Source of the DNA: Thermocoleostomius sinensis A174
Lineage (GTDB): Bacteria > Cyanobacteriota > Cyanobacteriia > Elainellales > Elainellaceae
DNA length: 64,000 bases
Assembly (NCBI RefSeq): GCF_026802175.1
Contig: NZ_CP113797.1
Span: 4,627,026-4,691,025 of the forward strand
Direction of reading: 5' to 3'
The translations under genes were made by a program, and so were the position numbers. Of this stretch, positions 7,469 to 17,041 are shown one piece after another; position 1 is the stretch's first letter, and every line of letters starts with the position of its first letter. Under the pieces are notes generated by a model, which was not told the origin of the DNA, searched no databases, and saw only the letters and a program-made list of their open reading frames with translations.

Positions 7469-9097
7469 CTAGCGCGTCACCTCATTGCTGTTTGTTGGAT
7501 TTGGAGCAGGAGGATTTGTACTGGGAGACAGGGCTGGATCGGGGGATGGTGGTAGGTTGGCAGGACTAGTGTGAATGGAGCTATTCACCGGGCTGCTGAT
7601 GGTCTGATTCAAGTACTCGTAAGCAGCAGCGCTGATTTGATACACCAATTCATAGGCACGAGCATCATTGTGAGGACGTTTCACCATGACGCTAATGGCG
7701 TAGCGCCGACCGTTGGGCATGTCTACTAAACCCGCATCACCTGCCAGCGACCCAATATCTCCAGTTTTATGGGCGATCGACGCGCCATCCCCCAGTCCGG
7801 CTGGCAACAGCGAATTGTTGACTGTCTGCTCCATAATATTCAGCAGCCGATCGCGCGATTTCATTGAAACCAATTCTCCTTCGCTGACGCGGGCAATTAA
7901 ATTCGACAGTTCTTTTGGTGAAAGCGTATTCGTTCCTTCTAAATCCGGCAACAGGTTATGGAGGACAGTTTGTTGTAAGCCCCATTCTTGAAAGCGCTGA
8001 TTCAATACACGGATGCCGCCCAACCGCCGAATCAGCATATTGGTGGCTGTATTGTCACTAATAACGATCATATTGATCGCCGTTTCCAAGGCTGAATATT
8101 GGGTCCCTACTCCGGCAAACTGCATATCTCCCGATCCGCTGGCTAGGTCACCTTCTTGAAGCGTTAGCATTTCATCCAGACGAATTTTCCCAGCGTCAAC
8201 CTCTTGAAAGAAAGCAACCAAAATTGGGACTTTGATCATACTGGCGGCGGCGAAAGTTTGATCTCCGTTGAGGCTAAAGTAGTCTCCTGAATCGAGATCC
8301 ACCACAAACACACCAGGGGTCAAATCTGGCAAATCGCGGGTCAGGGCGGCGACTTTAATGCCCAGTCCGTCCATTTCACGACCCAACTCTAACCGCGATA
8401 AATACTCAGACTGACTAGTGGCTCCAACAAGCTGAACGTCTGTAGCTGTCTGCAAGTTGTCGGCAGCCGCTTGGCTAATTTGTCCTGATTGACTAGACGG
8501 ATTTGAGATAGAAAGCACTGTTCCGACGATCGCCCACACCCCCACACCCAATATGACCAAGCGCATTCCTTGAGTAAAGGCCGCCAGCGAAAACGAACGG
8601 CGTGCGGTAGCATTGGCTGTTTGATGAGGTTTCCTACTGCGAGGAGCCAGAGCAATATTTCCCTTACCCGACTGGCGATCGCCGCGACCGCTTGGTCTGC
8701 TTCTGATGCGCTGAACTCGGCGGGGTAACGCCTGACCCTGATGAGAAACGCGAGGATTGGAGATAGGCGGCATTGCCGCAGAATGTATTCCGTCCAATGG
8801 AACAACACGATCGTAGGGTGCCTGTGTAGACAAGGGCGGTGGTTGAATCCGTTGCGACGGTTTCTCCGGCATCAGAATTCGCTCTCGCCGCGGCTGATGG
8901 GGGTCGCGTCTGGGATTGCGCCTGGGTTGAGTTGTGCGTTCACCCAGTGATATCAACCCTAGCAACAGCCGACTCAGCCCAGAGCGCGGCGCGGCTCTGC
9001 GTGAACCAGATGGACGGGATGGCGGTTGATGGGAAGACGCCAAGGGACGGGGCGATGAATACCGCGGCCTTGTAACCTGGTTGCCTGATTCCAGCAC
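7469..9097 (-). CDS. Class A beta-lactamase-fold serine hydrolase with a long basic Pro/Arg N-terminal region
   Basis: The C-terminal 270 residues form a penicillin-recognising serine hydrolase domain. Using the GTG at 9097, the motifs are S-M-I-K (S286), S-D-N (347-349) and H-K-T-G (K444). A membrane segment lies at about residues 178-197, and the 170 residues before it are rich in Pro, Arg and Ser and probably disordered and cytoplasmic. The GTG at 9097 has GAGG 8 bases upstream, so I prefer it to the GTG at 9154. The usual class A E-x-x-L-N motif is replaced by a segment around L-E-G-T-N. It may be a cell-wall peptidase or amidase-like enzyme rather than a drug-resistance enzyme. Confidence 0.85.
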   Translation of the reverse strand: MLESGNQVTRPRYSSPRPLASSHQPPSRPSGSRRAAPRSGLSRLLLGLISLGERTTQPRRNPRRDPHQPRRERILMPEKPSQRIQPPPLSTQAPYDRVVPLDGIHSAAMPPISNPRVSHQGQALPRRVQRIRSRPSGRGDRQSGKGNIALAPRSRKPHQTANATARRSFSLAAFTQGMRLVILGVGVWAIVGTVLSISNPSSQSGQISQAAADNLQTATDVQLVGATSQSEYLSRLELGREMDGLGIKVAALTRDLPDLTPGVFVVDLDSGDYFSLNGDQTFAAASMIKVPILVAFFQEVDAGKIRLDEMLTLQEGDLASGSGDMQFAGVGTQYSALETAINMIVISDNTATNMLIRRLGGIRVLNQRFQEWGLQQTVLHNLLPDLEGTNTLSPKELSNLIARVSEGELVSMKSRDRLLNIMEQTVNNSLLPAGLGDGASIAHKTGDIGSLAGDAGLVDMPNGRRYAISVMVKRPHNDARAYELVYQISAAAYEYLNQTISSPVNSSIHTSPANLPPSPDPALSPSTNPPAPNPTNSNEVTR

Positions 9098-9359
9098 AGA
9101 CACTACCTCGTAATAAAAAACTGGGTGTACGCATGGTTGAATAAACTGCCGCACGGTTGATCAAAATCACCTAAAGCCCGCAAAATCAGCTTTTAAGTTG
9201 TGCTGGCAAATTATTCCCTTGAAAGTTATCTAAAAATCGATCGCTTGGCCTACTTCGTTGCTAATTTTTAACCATTCGTTTCATGAGAGCAAGAGCAAGG
9301 GGCAGGGGCGGGAGTCGGGAGTCGGGAACAGCTTATCTACTTAGCTACGCAGCTACTTT

Positions 9360-10178
9360 CTATTTATCCTGATATCTTTGCTCTTCATCCTTTTTCCTGC
9401 TCTCGCTTTTTCTAATCGCCCACTCTACTTGGCTCAAGATGCCGCGCAACAAAGCCATTTCGGTGGGTGAAGGATAAGCCCGATTCAGCAATTGCCGAAA
9501 CTTTTCCATGCGGCTGGCGACGGTGTGTGGATACAAGTAACCAATGGTTAACAACAGGGATTCAAGGTGCTGATAGAAACCTTCCAGCACATCTAGGGAG
9601 GCTAGGTTAGTGGTAGATGGGGCCAAGGACGCAGAAGGAACGATCGTCTTTTCTGTGATTGTCCTGTCTGTTTCAGTCAGATTCTCACGAGTGGCCGATA
9701 GATGCAATTCATAGCAACAGATGGCAACAGCCTGCGCCAAGTTGAGAGAAGTATAGTCTGGGCTGGTGGGAATGTAAACCAATCGCTGAGCATAGTTTAA
9801 TTCTTCGTTGGTTAAGCCTCGATCTTCGCGTCCAAACAGGAGTGCCGCCGGGACAGGACTGGCTGTAATCAGCCAGGATAACGCGCTGCTTGGTGGCTCT
9901 AGCGGCAGATTCAGTGTTGTGTGGCGGCGTCCGGTAGTGGCAATGGCTCGCTGACAGCCGTGTAAGGCATCGGGTAAAGTGGGCACAATTTGAGCCGCTT
10001 CCAGCACATCGATGGCATGAACGGCCATTTGTCGAGCCTCTGAACTGAAGCGATCGCATTGTGGATTGACCAACACAAGCTGATGGAGTCCCATATTCTT
10101 CATGACACGGGCCACCGAGCCAACATTCAACGGCCCGGCTGGTTCGACCAAGACAATCTTCACATCGGCCAATGCCAT
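9360..10178 (-). CDS. trmJ: tRNA (cytidine/uridine-2'-O-)-methyltransferase TrmJ-like (SPOUT)
   Basis: The 272-residue product has the three SpoU/TrmH motifs of the TrmJ group: P-L-N-V-G-S-V-A-R near residue 16, L-L-F-G-R-E-D-R-G-L near residue 113, and I-P-T-S-P-x-Y-x-S-L-N-L-A-Q-A-V near residue 135. It folds as a trefoil-knot SAM methyltransferase that modifies position 32 of certain tRNAs. The C-terminal extension (about residues 180-272) is typical of TrmJ. No operon partner is apparent. Confidence 0.92.
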   Translation of the reverse strand: MALADVKIVLVEPAGPLNVGSVARVMKNMGLHQLVLVNPQCDRFSSEARQMAVHAIDVLEAAQIVPTLPDALHGCQRAIATTGRRHTTLNLPLEPPSSALSWLITASPVPAALLFGREDRGLTNEELNYAQRLVYIPTSPDYTSLNLAQAVAICCYELHLSATRENLTETDRTITEKTIVPSASLAPSTTNLASLDVLEGFYQHLESLLLTIGYLYPHTVASRMEKFRQLLNRAYPSPTEMALLRGILSQVEWAIRKSESRKKDEEQRYQDK

Positions 10179-10386
10179 TACCGCTTCGTTCCTTTGCTAC
10201 TGCTCAAGGAGTAAGCCTTTCTAAAGGGCTTTGGCTACCCTCAATGCAAGCAATGCCCCAATTGCAGATCATGTCTAATACTACAGGCAGATGTATTTAG
10301 AGGTTGTATCTTCAATAATCTAAAGCTAGCGTACTATTGTTACGCCTACATGTATAACCTATAGCGAGTATTGTTGATTATTGGCG

Positions 10387-11100
10387 ATGGGCGAAATAAA
10401 TGTTGCTCTAATTGAAGATCATGATTTGACGCGGGTTGGTTTAAGAACCGCATTGCAGCGTCAAGAGGGCATTCAGGTGGTGGGCGAGGCTGCAAACGCC
10501 ACGCAAGGGTTGAAGCTGCTGGAATCGGCTAAACCCGATGTGGCGATCGTGGACATTGGCTTGCCAGATATGGATGGCATTCAGTTAACTCGACAGTTTC
10601 GGCAATTTCAGGCTGAACATGAAGACTGTCCCACCAAAGTTTTGATTTTGACCATGCACGACAGCGAAGATTCGGTACTCGCTGCGTTTGCAGCCGGTGC
10701 AGATTCCTATTGCATGAAAGATATCAGCATCGATCGGCTACGAGAAGCCTTGCAAGCCACCCATGAGGGCAACTCCTGGATTGATCCCGCCATTGCCAGT
10801 ATTGTGCTCCGGCAAGTGCGAGTGCCGTCTAAATCTCAGTCAATAGAGTCAAAAACCGTTGCCATTCAGGGCGTTGAGCCAGAATATGAGCAGTTAATTG
10901 AAACGGCTCCGTTAACCGAACGAGAGTTGGAAGTGCTGGAGTTGATTGTGGCAGGGTGCAGTAACGCGGCAATTGCAGAGAAGCTATACATCACAGTGGG
11001 TACGGTTAAAACTCATGTTCGCAACATTCTCAACAAGCTGTGTGCCGATGACCGAACCCAAGCAGCCGTTTTGGCGCTGCGATCGGGATTAATTGGATAG
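10387..11100 (+). CDS. NarL/FixJ-type response regulator
   Basis: About 237 residues: a receiver domain (E-D-H acidic pocket, phospho-acceptor Asp in V-A-I-V-D, K in the C-M-K-D segment) and a C-terminal LuxR helix-turn-helix (L-T-E-R-E-L-E-V-L ... G-T-V-K-T-H-V-R-N-I-L). It should bind DNA as a dimer after phosphorylation by a histidine kinase. No kinase lies in the window, so it is an orphan here. A TTG two codons upstream, at 10381, is an alternative start. Confidence 0.93.
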   Translation: MGEINVALIEDHDLTRVGLRTALQRQEGIQVVGEAANATQGLKLLESAKPDVAIVDIGLPDMDGIQLTRQFRQFQAEHEDCPTKVLILTMHDSEDSVLAAFAAGADSYCMKDISIDRLREALQATHEGNSWIDPAIASIVLRQVRVPSKSQSIESKTVAIQGVEPEYEQLIETAPLTERELEVLELIVAGCSNAAIAEKLYITVGTVKTHVRNILNKLCADDRTQAAVLALRSGLIG

Positions 11101-11500
11101 AAGCCTGCTTCTATTCCTTCATTGCAACTCCACTGAAGCGAGGTGGTATCAATCTTGATCGCCCTCTCCTTGCCCTCATCAAAAATTCCTGACAAAAAAT
11201 GACCCGATACGCTTGTGCAGACCGATCGAGTTGGTTTATGCTATGGCGATGCTGGTTCTTTCGCAGGACGAGAGGAACGGCTGAACGGCTCAAGGTACTG
11301 GCGCTGATTAGGGAAGGTGACGCAACCCTAACCAGCTAACCTAACTTCCTGTATCCACCAGGAGGCTAGGCTGTGTTGATTGTAGACCAGGTGTCTGCGA
11401 TCGGCACACCTTGCTGATGCATGGTTGGGTGACACCCATGCCTTGGGCCGTTCTTAACCCAATAGAAAACATCAGCAAGGAAACGAAGAGGAATACCACC
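11101..11500. other. Intergenic region before the small conserved gene
   Basis: Four hundred bases in which I see no gene. Short open frames on both strands look like chance. The end (about 11480-11500) holds the purine-rich ribosome-binding site of the next gene. Confidence 0.4.
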
Positions 11501-11701
11501 ATGACTGGAGAATGGAATCGCGAATTGCCCGTTCAGGAAAGCGATCGGGTACAGATTTGGATTATCGGAACACGCGACCAAGTGATACATCAGATCAATG
11601 AGTTCTATGTGCGCAAGATTGCCACCGACCGAGTGCAGTTTACGCCGATCGTTCCGGCTCCGTTTGCCACAGGCAAGTACATGACCGTGCTGGTGCGGTA
11701 G
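11501..11701 (+). CDS. Small conserved cyanobacterial hypothetical protein (66 aa)
   Basis: The product starts MTGEWNRELPVQESDRVQ. A purine-rich GAAGAGG stretch stands upstream of the ATG. The frame is open for 30 further codons upstream, but the ribosome-binding site favours this start. The pattern of alternating hydrophobic residues and ending in T-V-L-V-R suggests a compact alpha/beta domain. I recall similar small cyanobacterial proteins but no function. A weak hairpin (AGGATGA / TCATCCT, 11721-11749) follows. Confidence 0.65.
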   Translation: MTGEWNRELPVQESDRVQIWIIGTRDQVIHQINEFYVRKIATDRVQFTPIVPAPFATGKYMTVLVR

Positions 11702-11768
11702 AACGGAACGATGAGTCGATAGGATGATGGAGTGCCTTTCTGTCATCCTCCTTGGTTGACTGACCATT

Positions 11769-11870
11769 CTTTGCCCCTCATCTCTCAATTCCTTCTCCCA
11801 CATAAGGCGAAGGGACTTCAACCCTAAAACCCTGGATCGAACGTCCCTCACCTGCTCTGGCTCTGCTTTT
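11769..11870. repeat. Dispersed intergenic repeat, subfamily 1
   Basis: Closely similar to the copy at 40070. Both contain CTTTGCCCC, then GGCGAA-GGACTTCAACCC, then CTGGATCGAACG-CCCTCACCT. It lies between convergent genes. Confidence 0.8.
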
Positions 11871-11892
11871 GGATATTCAAGCGGCTTACATC

Positions 11893-13083
11893 TCATCCAA
11901 CAAGCGATCGAATTAATTTGACTAAGCGATCAATCTCAGACTCTAGCGTAAAGTAGTGCACACAAGCACGGATACAAGGTGGATCAAGAATGGTTCGCAA
12001 GAGAAACCCGTGCTGTTCGAGTTCATTGACCAATTCCTGGTGCTTGCCATTGGTCAGTTGAAACGAAACTAGTCCTGCGTCCGGTGGAGCGGTGCGCAAA
12101 CAGGTCAGTTGTGGAAGTTGGCATAGTTCTTGCCAAAGATAGCGACTTAATTCACGAATGTGATGATATCGAGCAGCGGCTGGCCCCCACTGGTGATGCA
12201 CGGCGATCGCCGCCTGAAGTCCACCAAACAGTGCATAATCTGATGTCGCCACTTCATAGCGTTTAGCATCCGGTTCATAGCCAGTTGGATGTCCCCACTC
12301 ATTCTTGGTGACGCTGCGCCAACCCAAAAACGTAGGACGTAAATCTACCATTGCCTCGGGACGCACATATAGCCCCCCAATTCCTGCTGGCCCGCACCAC
12401 CATTTGTGTCCTGTGAAGGCGTAGAAGTCAACCTCCAATTCTGCTAAATCCAGCGGCAGCACTCCTACCGACTGAGCAGCATCTACTAATAATCGCACTG
12501 GGACTTCGGCGCTATGGGCATGACAAACCTGGGCGATTGATTGGAGCGGCAAAACTTGACCTGTATTCCACAAAATATGACTGAGCACCACCAATCGAGT
12601 TGTGGGGCACAAATGCGCTTGAATGACCGCAATCGGATCTCCCTGGTTTAAGGTCTCCATTAAGGGACATTGGCTGACTTCCACCCCAAATCGATGCTGA
12701 ATTTCATTGGCGGCGGCCACAATGCCCGGATGCTCACAATCTGATAGCAGTAGGTGATCGCCCGATCGCCAATCAATCCCCCAAAGCGCAATATTACAAC
12801 CCACCGAAACATTTTCCGTCAATGCAATGGTGGAGGCTGCCACTCCCAGTTCTGCGGCAATGGCCTCGCGGGTGCGTTTGGCTTCAAGATTAATCCAGCG
12901 ATTCACCTCCGTGGAAAACGGGCCCGATCGCTGAATATATTCATGCATTTGAGTAATGGCAATCATTGCACCTTGGGGCATGGGCCCCTGTCCTCCATAG
13001 TTGAAGTAGGCTTTCTCACTAAGGGCAGGAAATTGTTGCCGATATTGATTGAGTAACGCCAAGTTAGAAGCAGTTTGGGTCAT
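11893..13083 (-). CDS. Class V aminotransferase (cysteine desulfurase / isopenicillin-N-epimerase-like)
   Basis: The 396-residue PLP enzyme belongs to the class V fold. It has the T-E-N-V-S-V-G-C-N phosphate-binding loop (about residue 88), the D-A-A-Q-S-V-G cofactor Asp motif (about residue 200) and the Schiff-base Lys in F-T-G-H-K-W-W (about residue 228). The family includes cysteine desulfurases and other lyases or epimerases. No desulfurase active-site Cys loop is obvious, and no partner such as a Suf gene is adjacent, so the substrate is unknown. Confidence 0.88.
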   Translation of the reverse strand: MTQTASNLALLNQYRQQFPALSEKAYFNYGGQGPMPQGAMIAITQMHEYIQRSGPFSTEVNRWINLEAKRTREAIAAELGVAASTIALTENVSVGCNIALWGIDWRSGDHLLLSDCEHPGIVAAANEIQHRFGVEVSQCPLMETLNQGDPIAVIQAHLCPTTRLVVLSHILWNTGQVLPLQSIAQVCHAHSAEVPVRLLVDAAQSVGVLPLDLAELEVDFYAFTGHKWWCGPAGIGGLYVRPEAMVDLRPTFLGWRSVTKNEWGHPTGYEPDAKRYEVATSDYALFGGLQAAIAVHHQWGPAAARYHHIRELSRYLWQELCQLPQLTCLRTAPPDAGLVSFQLTNGKHQELVNELEQHGFLLRTILDPPCIRACVHYFTLESEIDRLVKLIRSLVG

Positions 13084-13434
13084 GGGGATAGGCAGCTAGA
13101 TGGGCACTATATTGCAATAAAACAGGGCAATGTTTGAAAACAAATGAGATTCACCAGTAGAATAAGGATACAAAAGTACATCCCGACTGTGTGGGATTTG
13201 CCATGAAAAGCCGACGGCGACGTGTGACTTCTTTCAATCAATCGCCAAAGCTAGCAGGCGCAACTACCTGCTTCATGGTGCTGGGTGCCGATCGACCGCC
13301 TGCATGGATTTTTCTTCTGTCTCTCTTCTGTCTCCTTTCTGCCTCATCCTTCCCTATGGAGGACTTTGTCCGTTAGCCCTCACCGGCCGAACTTGACGGA
13401 GGCTGAGGGCGACCAACCAGCCTCCCTGCTTTTA

Positions 13435-14958
13435 ATGCCTGGAAATGCACGGCTTTGGTTTCCTGTGCTGCCAGAGGGACACGCGAGCAATTTGTGGGTA
13501 ACTGATACCATCTTGTTCAATTATCAGCGTTGTCGCCGTCGCGCTTACCTCGATGCGTTTGGCGATCGCCAACATTGTGATTCGCCCAATGACTATCTGT
13601 TGAAGTTACGTCAAGATAGCCTAGCTCACCAATCTTTGATTGTAGGTGAAGAACCGGCCTATCGCCCCGATTATCCTAAACAAGATTGGCAGGCCGGTGC
13701 GGCTGCAACGATGTCTTTGATGCAGCAAGGCGTCGATCGGATTGTGCAAGGCGTGTTGTATGTTCAACTTGAAAACGGACTGCGATTAGTCAGTTGCCCA
13801 GATTTGTTGATCAAGCAACCCGGATACTCTGTGTTGGGCGACTGGACCTATGTGCCAATGGATATTCGTTTGGGCAAACGTCCCAAGGTTGATTATCAAA
13901 TTGCCGCCACGTTTCATGCCTATGTGTTGACTTGGGTTCAGGATGCTTGGCCAGACGTAAGTTGGTTAATGCTGCGCCAACGCGGAGCCTATGCCGTCAA
14001 CTTGGTGGAAATGCTGCCGCGAATGCAAGAGATTTTACAAGATTGTGTTGATACATTGCTGCACGAGCAAGAACCCGAATTATTTATTGCTCACAACCGC
14101 TGTGATCTTTGCCATTGGCTAAGCCATTGCTACGAACTGGCCCAATCTAATCGCCACCTGTCGCTGTTACCGGGTGTCACGCCGAGTCGCTATGCTTTTC
14201 TCAAAGAATTGGGGTTGTTGACGCTCGAAGATCTAGCCACCTGTAATCCTAAAGTTTTAGCACCGCTACCAGGATTTGGCCCCCATGTGGCCCACCGGCT
14301 AATTCGTCAAGCACAAGCAACGCTACAGCAGTGTGCTTTGCCTGATGATGGAGGGATGATCGAGTCCTCGACTCCGCTATTATCGACCGCAGAACTGCCA
14401 ACTGCACCGATCGAACTATATTTTGATATTGAATCGGCTCCAGAACAAAACCTGATCTATTTGCATGGAGTGCTCGTTATCGATCGCCAATCTCAAAGCG
14501 AAACGTTTCATGCACTGCTAGCCGAGAACCATTCCGAAGAACGCTTGATTTGGGAACAACTGCTGAATTTGTTTTGGCGCTACCCCACCGCCCCCATTTT
14601 TCACTTCTGCCCCTATGAAGTGCAAACCGTGAAGCGCTTGGCAGAGCACTATCGGACCCCGAGTGATTTGATTGAACCGTTGATGTCTCGCTTTGTTGAT
14701 ATTCACGAACGAGTCACTCGCGTTGCCATCTTGCCTGTTGAAAGCTATGCCCTGAAACCGATCGCCCGCTGGGTGGGGTTCGATTGGCGCGATCCAGACG
14801 CCAACGGGGCCCAATCCATCTGTTGGTATGCACAGTGGATGGGCACAGGCGATCGTCGCCACCTAGATGCCATTTTGCGCTACAACGAAGATGATTGCCG
14901 CGCCACCTATTGGGTGAAAAACTGGCTGGTGGAATTTTGTCAGAGACAACGAAAGTAG
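13435..14958 (+). CDS. TM0106 family RecB-like nuclease with C-terminal RNase H-like domain
   Basis: About 507 residues from the ATG at 13435. The frame is open from 13285, but the extra 50 residues do not look conserved; homologues normally begin at the V-T-D-x-x-L-x-x-Y-Q-R-C-x-R-R-A segment, which lies just after this start. The middle contains a RecB-like region with D-W-T and a C-x-x-C-x-W-x-x-H-C cysteine cluster. The C-terminal part has D-I-E-S, then Y-N-E-D-D-C-R-A-T, the DEDD pattern of a YprB-type RNase H-like exonuclease. A role in DNA or RNA processing is likely but the substrate is unknown. Confidence 0.85.
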   Translation: MPGNARLWFPVLPEGHASNLWVTDTILFNYQRCRRRAYLDAFGDRQHCDSPNDYLLKLRQDSLAHQSLIVGEEPAYRPDYPKQDWQAGAAATMSLMQQGVDRIVQGVLYVQLENGLRLVSCPDLLIKQPGYSVLGDWTYVPMDIRLGKRPKVDYQIAATFHAYVLTWVQDAWPDVSWLMLRQRGAYAVNLVEMLPRMQEILQDCVDTLLHEQEPELFIAHNRCDLCHWLSHCYELAQSNRHLSLLPGVTPSRYAFLKELGLLTLEDLATCNPKVLAPLPGFGPHVAHRLIRQAQATLQQCALPDDGGMIESSTPLLSTAELPTAPIELYFDIESAPEQNLIYLHGVLVIDRQSQSETFHALLAENHSEERLIWEQLLNLFWRYPTAPIFHFCPYEVQTVKRLAEHYRTPSDLIEPLMSRFVDIHERVTRVAILPVESYALKPIARWVGFDWRDPDANGAQSICWYAQWMGTGDRRHLDAILRYNEDDCRATYWVKNWLVEFCQRQRK

Positions 14959-15085
14959 GCATGGCTGCATCGAGTTCTGCCTCTAACAGACTCCCCTCCC
15001 CCTAGCCTCCCAACTGAGCAAGGGACTTCCGATCTGGCTCCGCTTCTTCTTTTCTGGGAGCAGGGGCTGGGGGATGAGAGGGGCG
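14958..15085. repeat. Dispersed intergenic repeat, subfamily 2
   Basis: Begins GGCATGGCTGCATCGAGTTCTG at the stop codon of the nuclease gene and continues with C-rich and G-rich arms (AGCAAGGGACT ... GGGGATGAGAGG). It aligns over its length with the copy at 56261. It fills part of a roughly 300-base gap with no other gene. Confidence 0.75.
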
Positions 15086-15266
15086 GAATACAAGGTCAAA
15101 GATGGCATCAAATATGGCCGGGTTAATATCAATTGCCTTATCATCCCAACCCCCAACCCTCAATCCCTAAACTAAGATAGAAGAAGGCACGGCAAAGACC
15201 GCTATACTGCTCTAAAAGAGTTTTAATTTGTTTTAATTTTAAATCTAAACCTTCCCGTACCAGACC

Positions 15267-15911
15267 ATGACCTCATACGCGACTTCCACTGCTCGATCGG
15301 ACTTGAGCGAGTTACGACGACTAAAGACGCTATTGCCACCTGAGCTAAAAAGTTGGGTGACGATCGAAGCCTCTACGGCGATCAATCCTCCTCTGATTAC
15401 CAGTGAAGAAATTGGCAAAGATCAGGTAGAGGTTCAGGTAGACCTTGCTAAGTGGGATCAGTTTGCGCTCGATCAACGCAACCTGTTGTTCTGGCATGAG
15501 GTGGCCCGCATTCAAAATGACACAATTCCCAAAGATGGCTGGGAGATGGCGGCACTAGCGATCGGCTTAGGCGGGGCTGTGGGTGAATTGTGGGTTCAAG
15601 ATGGATTGCTACTGCTGTTGGCGCTGGCGTTGTGCGGTGTGTCGGGATGGCGGCTATATCAGCGAAACAATGGCGAAAAGACCCTGCAAGAAGCAATCCA
15701 GGCCGATGAAAAGGCGATCTCTCTGGCAACTCGGTTTGGCTATACGTTGCCGAATGCTTACAAGAGTTTGGGAAGTGCGCTGAAGGTGCTAATTGAACAA
15801 ACACCGAAGAAAAAACAGCGCCGTCGGTTTGAAGCTCGGTTAGATGCCTTGAAAAAGAGTGCCTCTAAGGCTAAAACTCAAGCGAAATCGGCTCGCCCTG
15901 AAGTTTATTGA
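15267..15911 (+). CDS. DUF3318 domain protein
   Basis: The 214-residue cyanobacterial protein of the DUF3318 family has an N-terminal soluble part with L-L-P-P-E-L-K-x-W-V and L-L-F-W-H-E-V-A-R, two closely spaced hydrophobic helices at about residues 93-127, and a Lys/Ala/Arg-rich C-terminus. The W-H-E-V motif is reminiscent of a metal-peptidase helix but lacks a clear H-E-x-x-H. Function is unknown. It directly precedes menC. Confidence 0.85.
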   Translation: MTSYATSTARSDLSELRRLKTLLPPELKSWVTIEASTAINPPLITSEEIGKDQVEVQVDLAKWDQFALDQRNLLFWHEVARIQNDTIPKDGWEMAALAIGLGGAVGELWVQDGLLLLLALALCGVSGWRLYQRNNGEKTLQEAIQADEKAISLATRFGYTLPNAYKSLGSALKVLIEQTPKKKQRRRFEARLDALKKSASKAKTQAKSARPEVY

Positions 15912-16012
15912 TTAATCACGTTGCGTTTCAAATTTTGACTAGCAAGGCAGGCCGATCGCCTGCTTTTTTGTGGATAACATTCTTTGCAAACTGGCTTGGG
16001 ACCTGGTTGTTT

Positions 16013-17041
16013 GTGAACCACTATTGGTTTGAGTATCGCCCCTATGATCGTCCTTTCAAGCAACCTTTGCACACCCATCATGGTTGGTGGTCTAATCGTC
16101 AAGGTATTATTTTGCGGTTAACCAGTGCAAATGGGCAGGTTGGTTGGGGAGAAATCGCGCCGATCGCTTGGTTTGGGACAGAAACACTGGCGCAAGCGTT
16201 AGCGTTTTGTCGATCGCTGCCTAGCAAACTTGCCGCTGCTGCTATTGAGCATATTCCTGCTTCGTTGCCTGCCTGTCGGTTTGGGTTCGAGTCTGCATTG
16301 GAAATGATGCAGATTTCGACTACTTCTATCACATTTGCTAGCCCTTCACCACATCAATTAGGCGCTGTCCACAATAGCTATCTTCTGCCCACCGGAGAGG
16401 CGGCCTTGCACGCATGGCAACCGCTTGTCACCGCAGGAGTCAACACCTTCAAGTGGAAAATTGGTGTAGCCAATCTCGAAGACGAGTTACAAATCTTTAA
16501 TCACCTGATGCAGAAATTGCCTGCTGACGTGCGGCTGCGATTAGATGCAAACGGGGGGCTAGATTATTATCAAGCCTATCAATGGTTACAGACTTGCGAT
16601 CGGCTGTCTGGACACACAGCAACGGTGGAATTTCTTGAACAACCCCTTTCCAAGCATCAACTGAAAGAGATGTTGCAATTGGCTGAGCGAGTTCAAACCC
16701 CGATCGCGCTGGACGAATCGGTTGCTACCTTCGAGCAACTAGAAGCCTGCTACACTCAAGGCTGGCGAGGGATGTTTGTGATTAAACCCGCCCTTATCGG
16801 TTCTCCCCAACAACTTCGCAACTTCTGTCAACAGTATTGCCTCGATTTGGTCTGGTCATCTGCCTTGGAAACGCCGATCGCGCAGTACTTCATCCAACAC
16901 GTCCTGATTCCTTCAATTCCCGTGGTTCAACATCGGGCGATCGGATTTGGTGTCGATCAGTGGTTCAATGATGCTTGGACAACTGAAGGAAATTTTGAAC
17001 AGCTATGGCAGAGCCTTTCGCTCACTGGCACGATCGAGTGA
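16013..17041 (+). CDS. menC: o-Succinylbenzoate synthase
   Basis: From the GTG at 16013 the product is 342 residues, the usual length; the frame runs back to a TTG at 15908 that overlaps the DUF3318 stop, but the added 35 residues are hydrophobic and not expected in this family. Enolase-superfamily motifs are present: the catalytic Lys pair in F-K-W-K-I-G, the metal ligands in D-A-N-G-G, E-Q-P-L and A-L-D-E-S, and V-I-K-P-A-L-I-G. It dehydrates SHCHC to o-succinylbenzoate in phylloquinone (vitamin K1) synthesis, which serves photosystem I. Confidence 0.92.
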   Translation: MNHYWFEYRPYDRPFKQPLHTHHGWWSNRQGIILRLTSANGQVGWGEIAPIAWFGTETLAQALAFCRSLPSKLAAAAIEHIPASLPACRFGFESALEMMQISTTSITFASPSPHQLGAVHNSYLLPTGEAALHAWQPLVTAGVNTFKWKIGVANLEDELQIFNHLMQKLPADVRLRLDANGGLDYYQAYQWLQTCDRLSGHTATVEFLEQPLSKHQLKEMLQLAERVQTPIALDESVATFEQLEACYTQGWRGMFVIKPALIGSPQQLRNFCQQYCLDLVWSSALETPIAQYFIQHVLIPSIPVVQHRAIGFGVDQWFNDAWTTEGNFEQLWQSLSLTGTIE

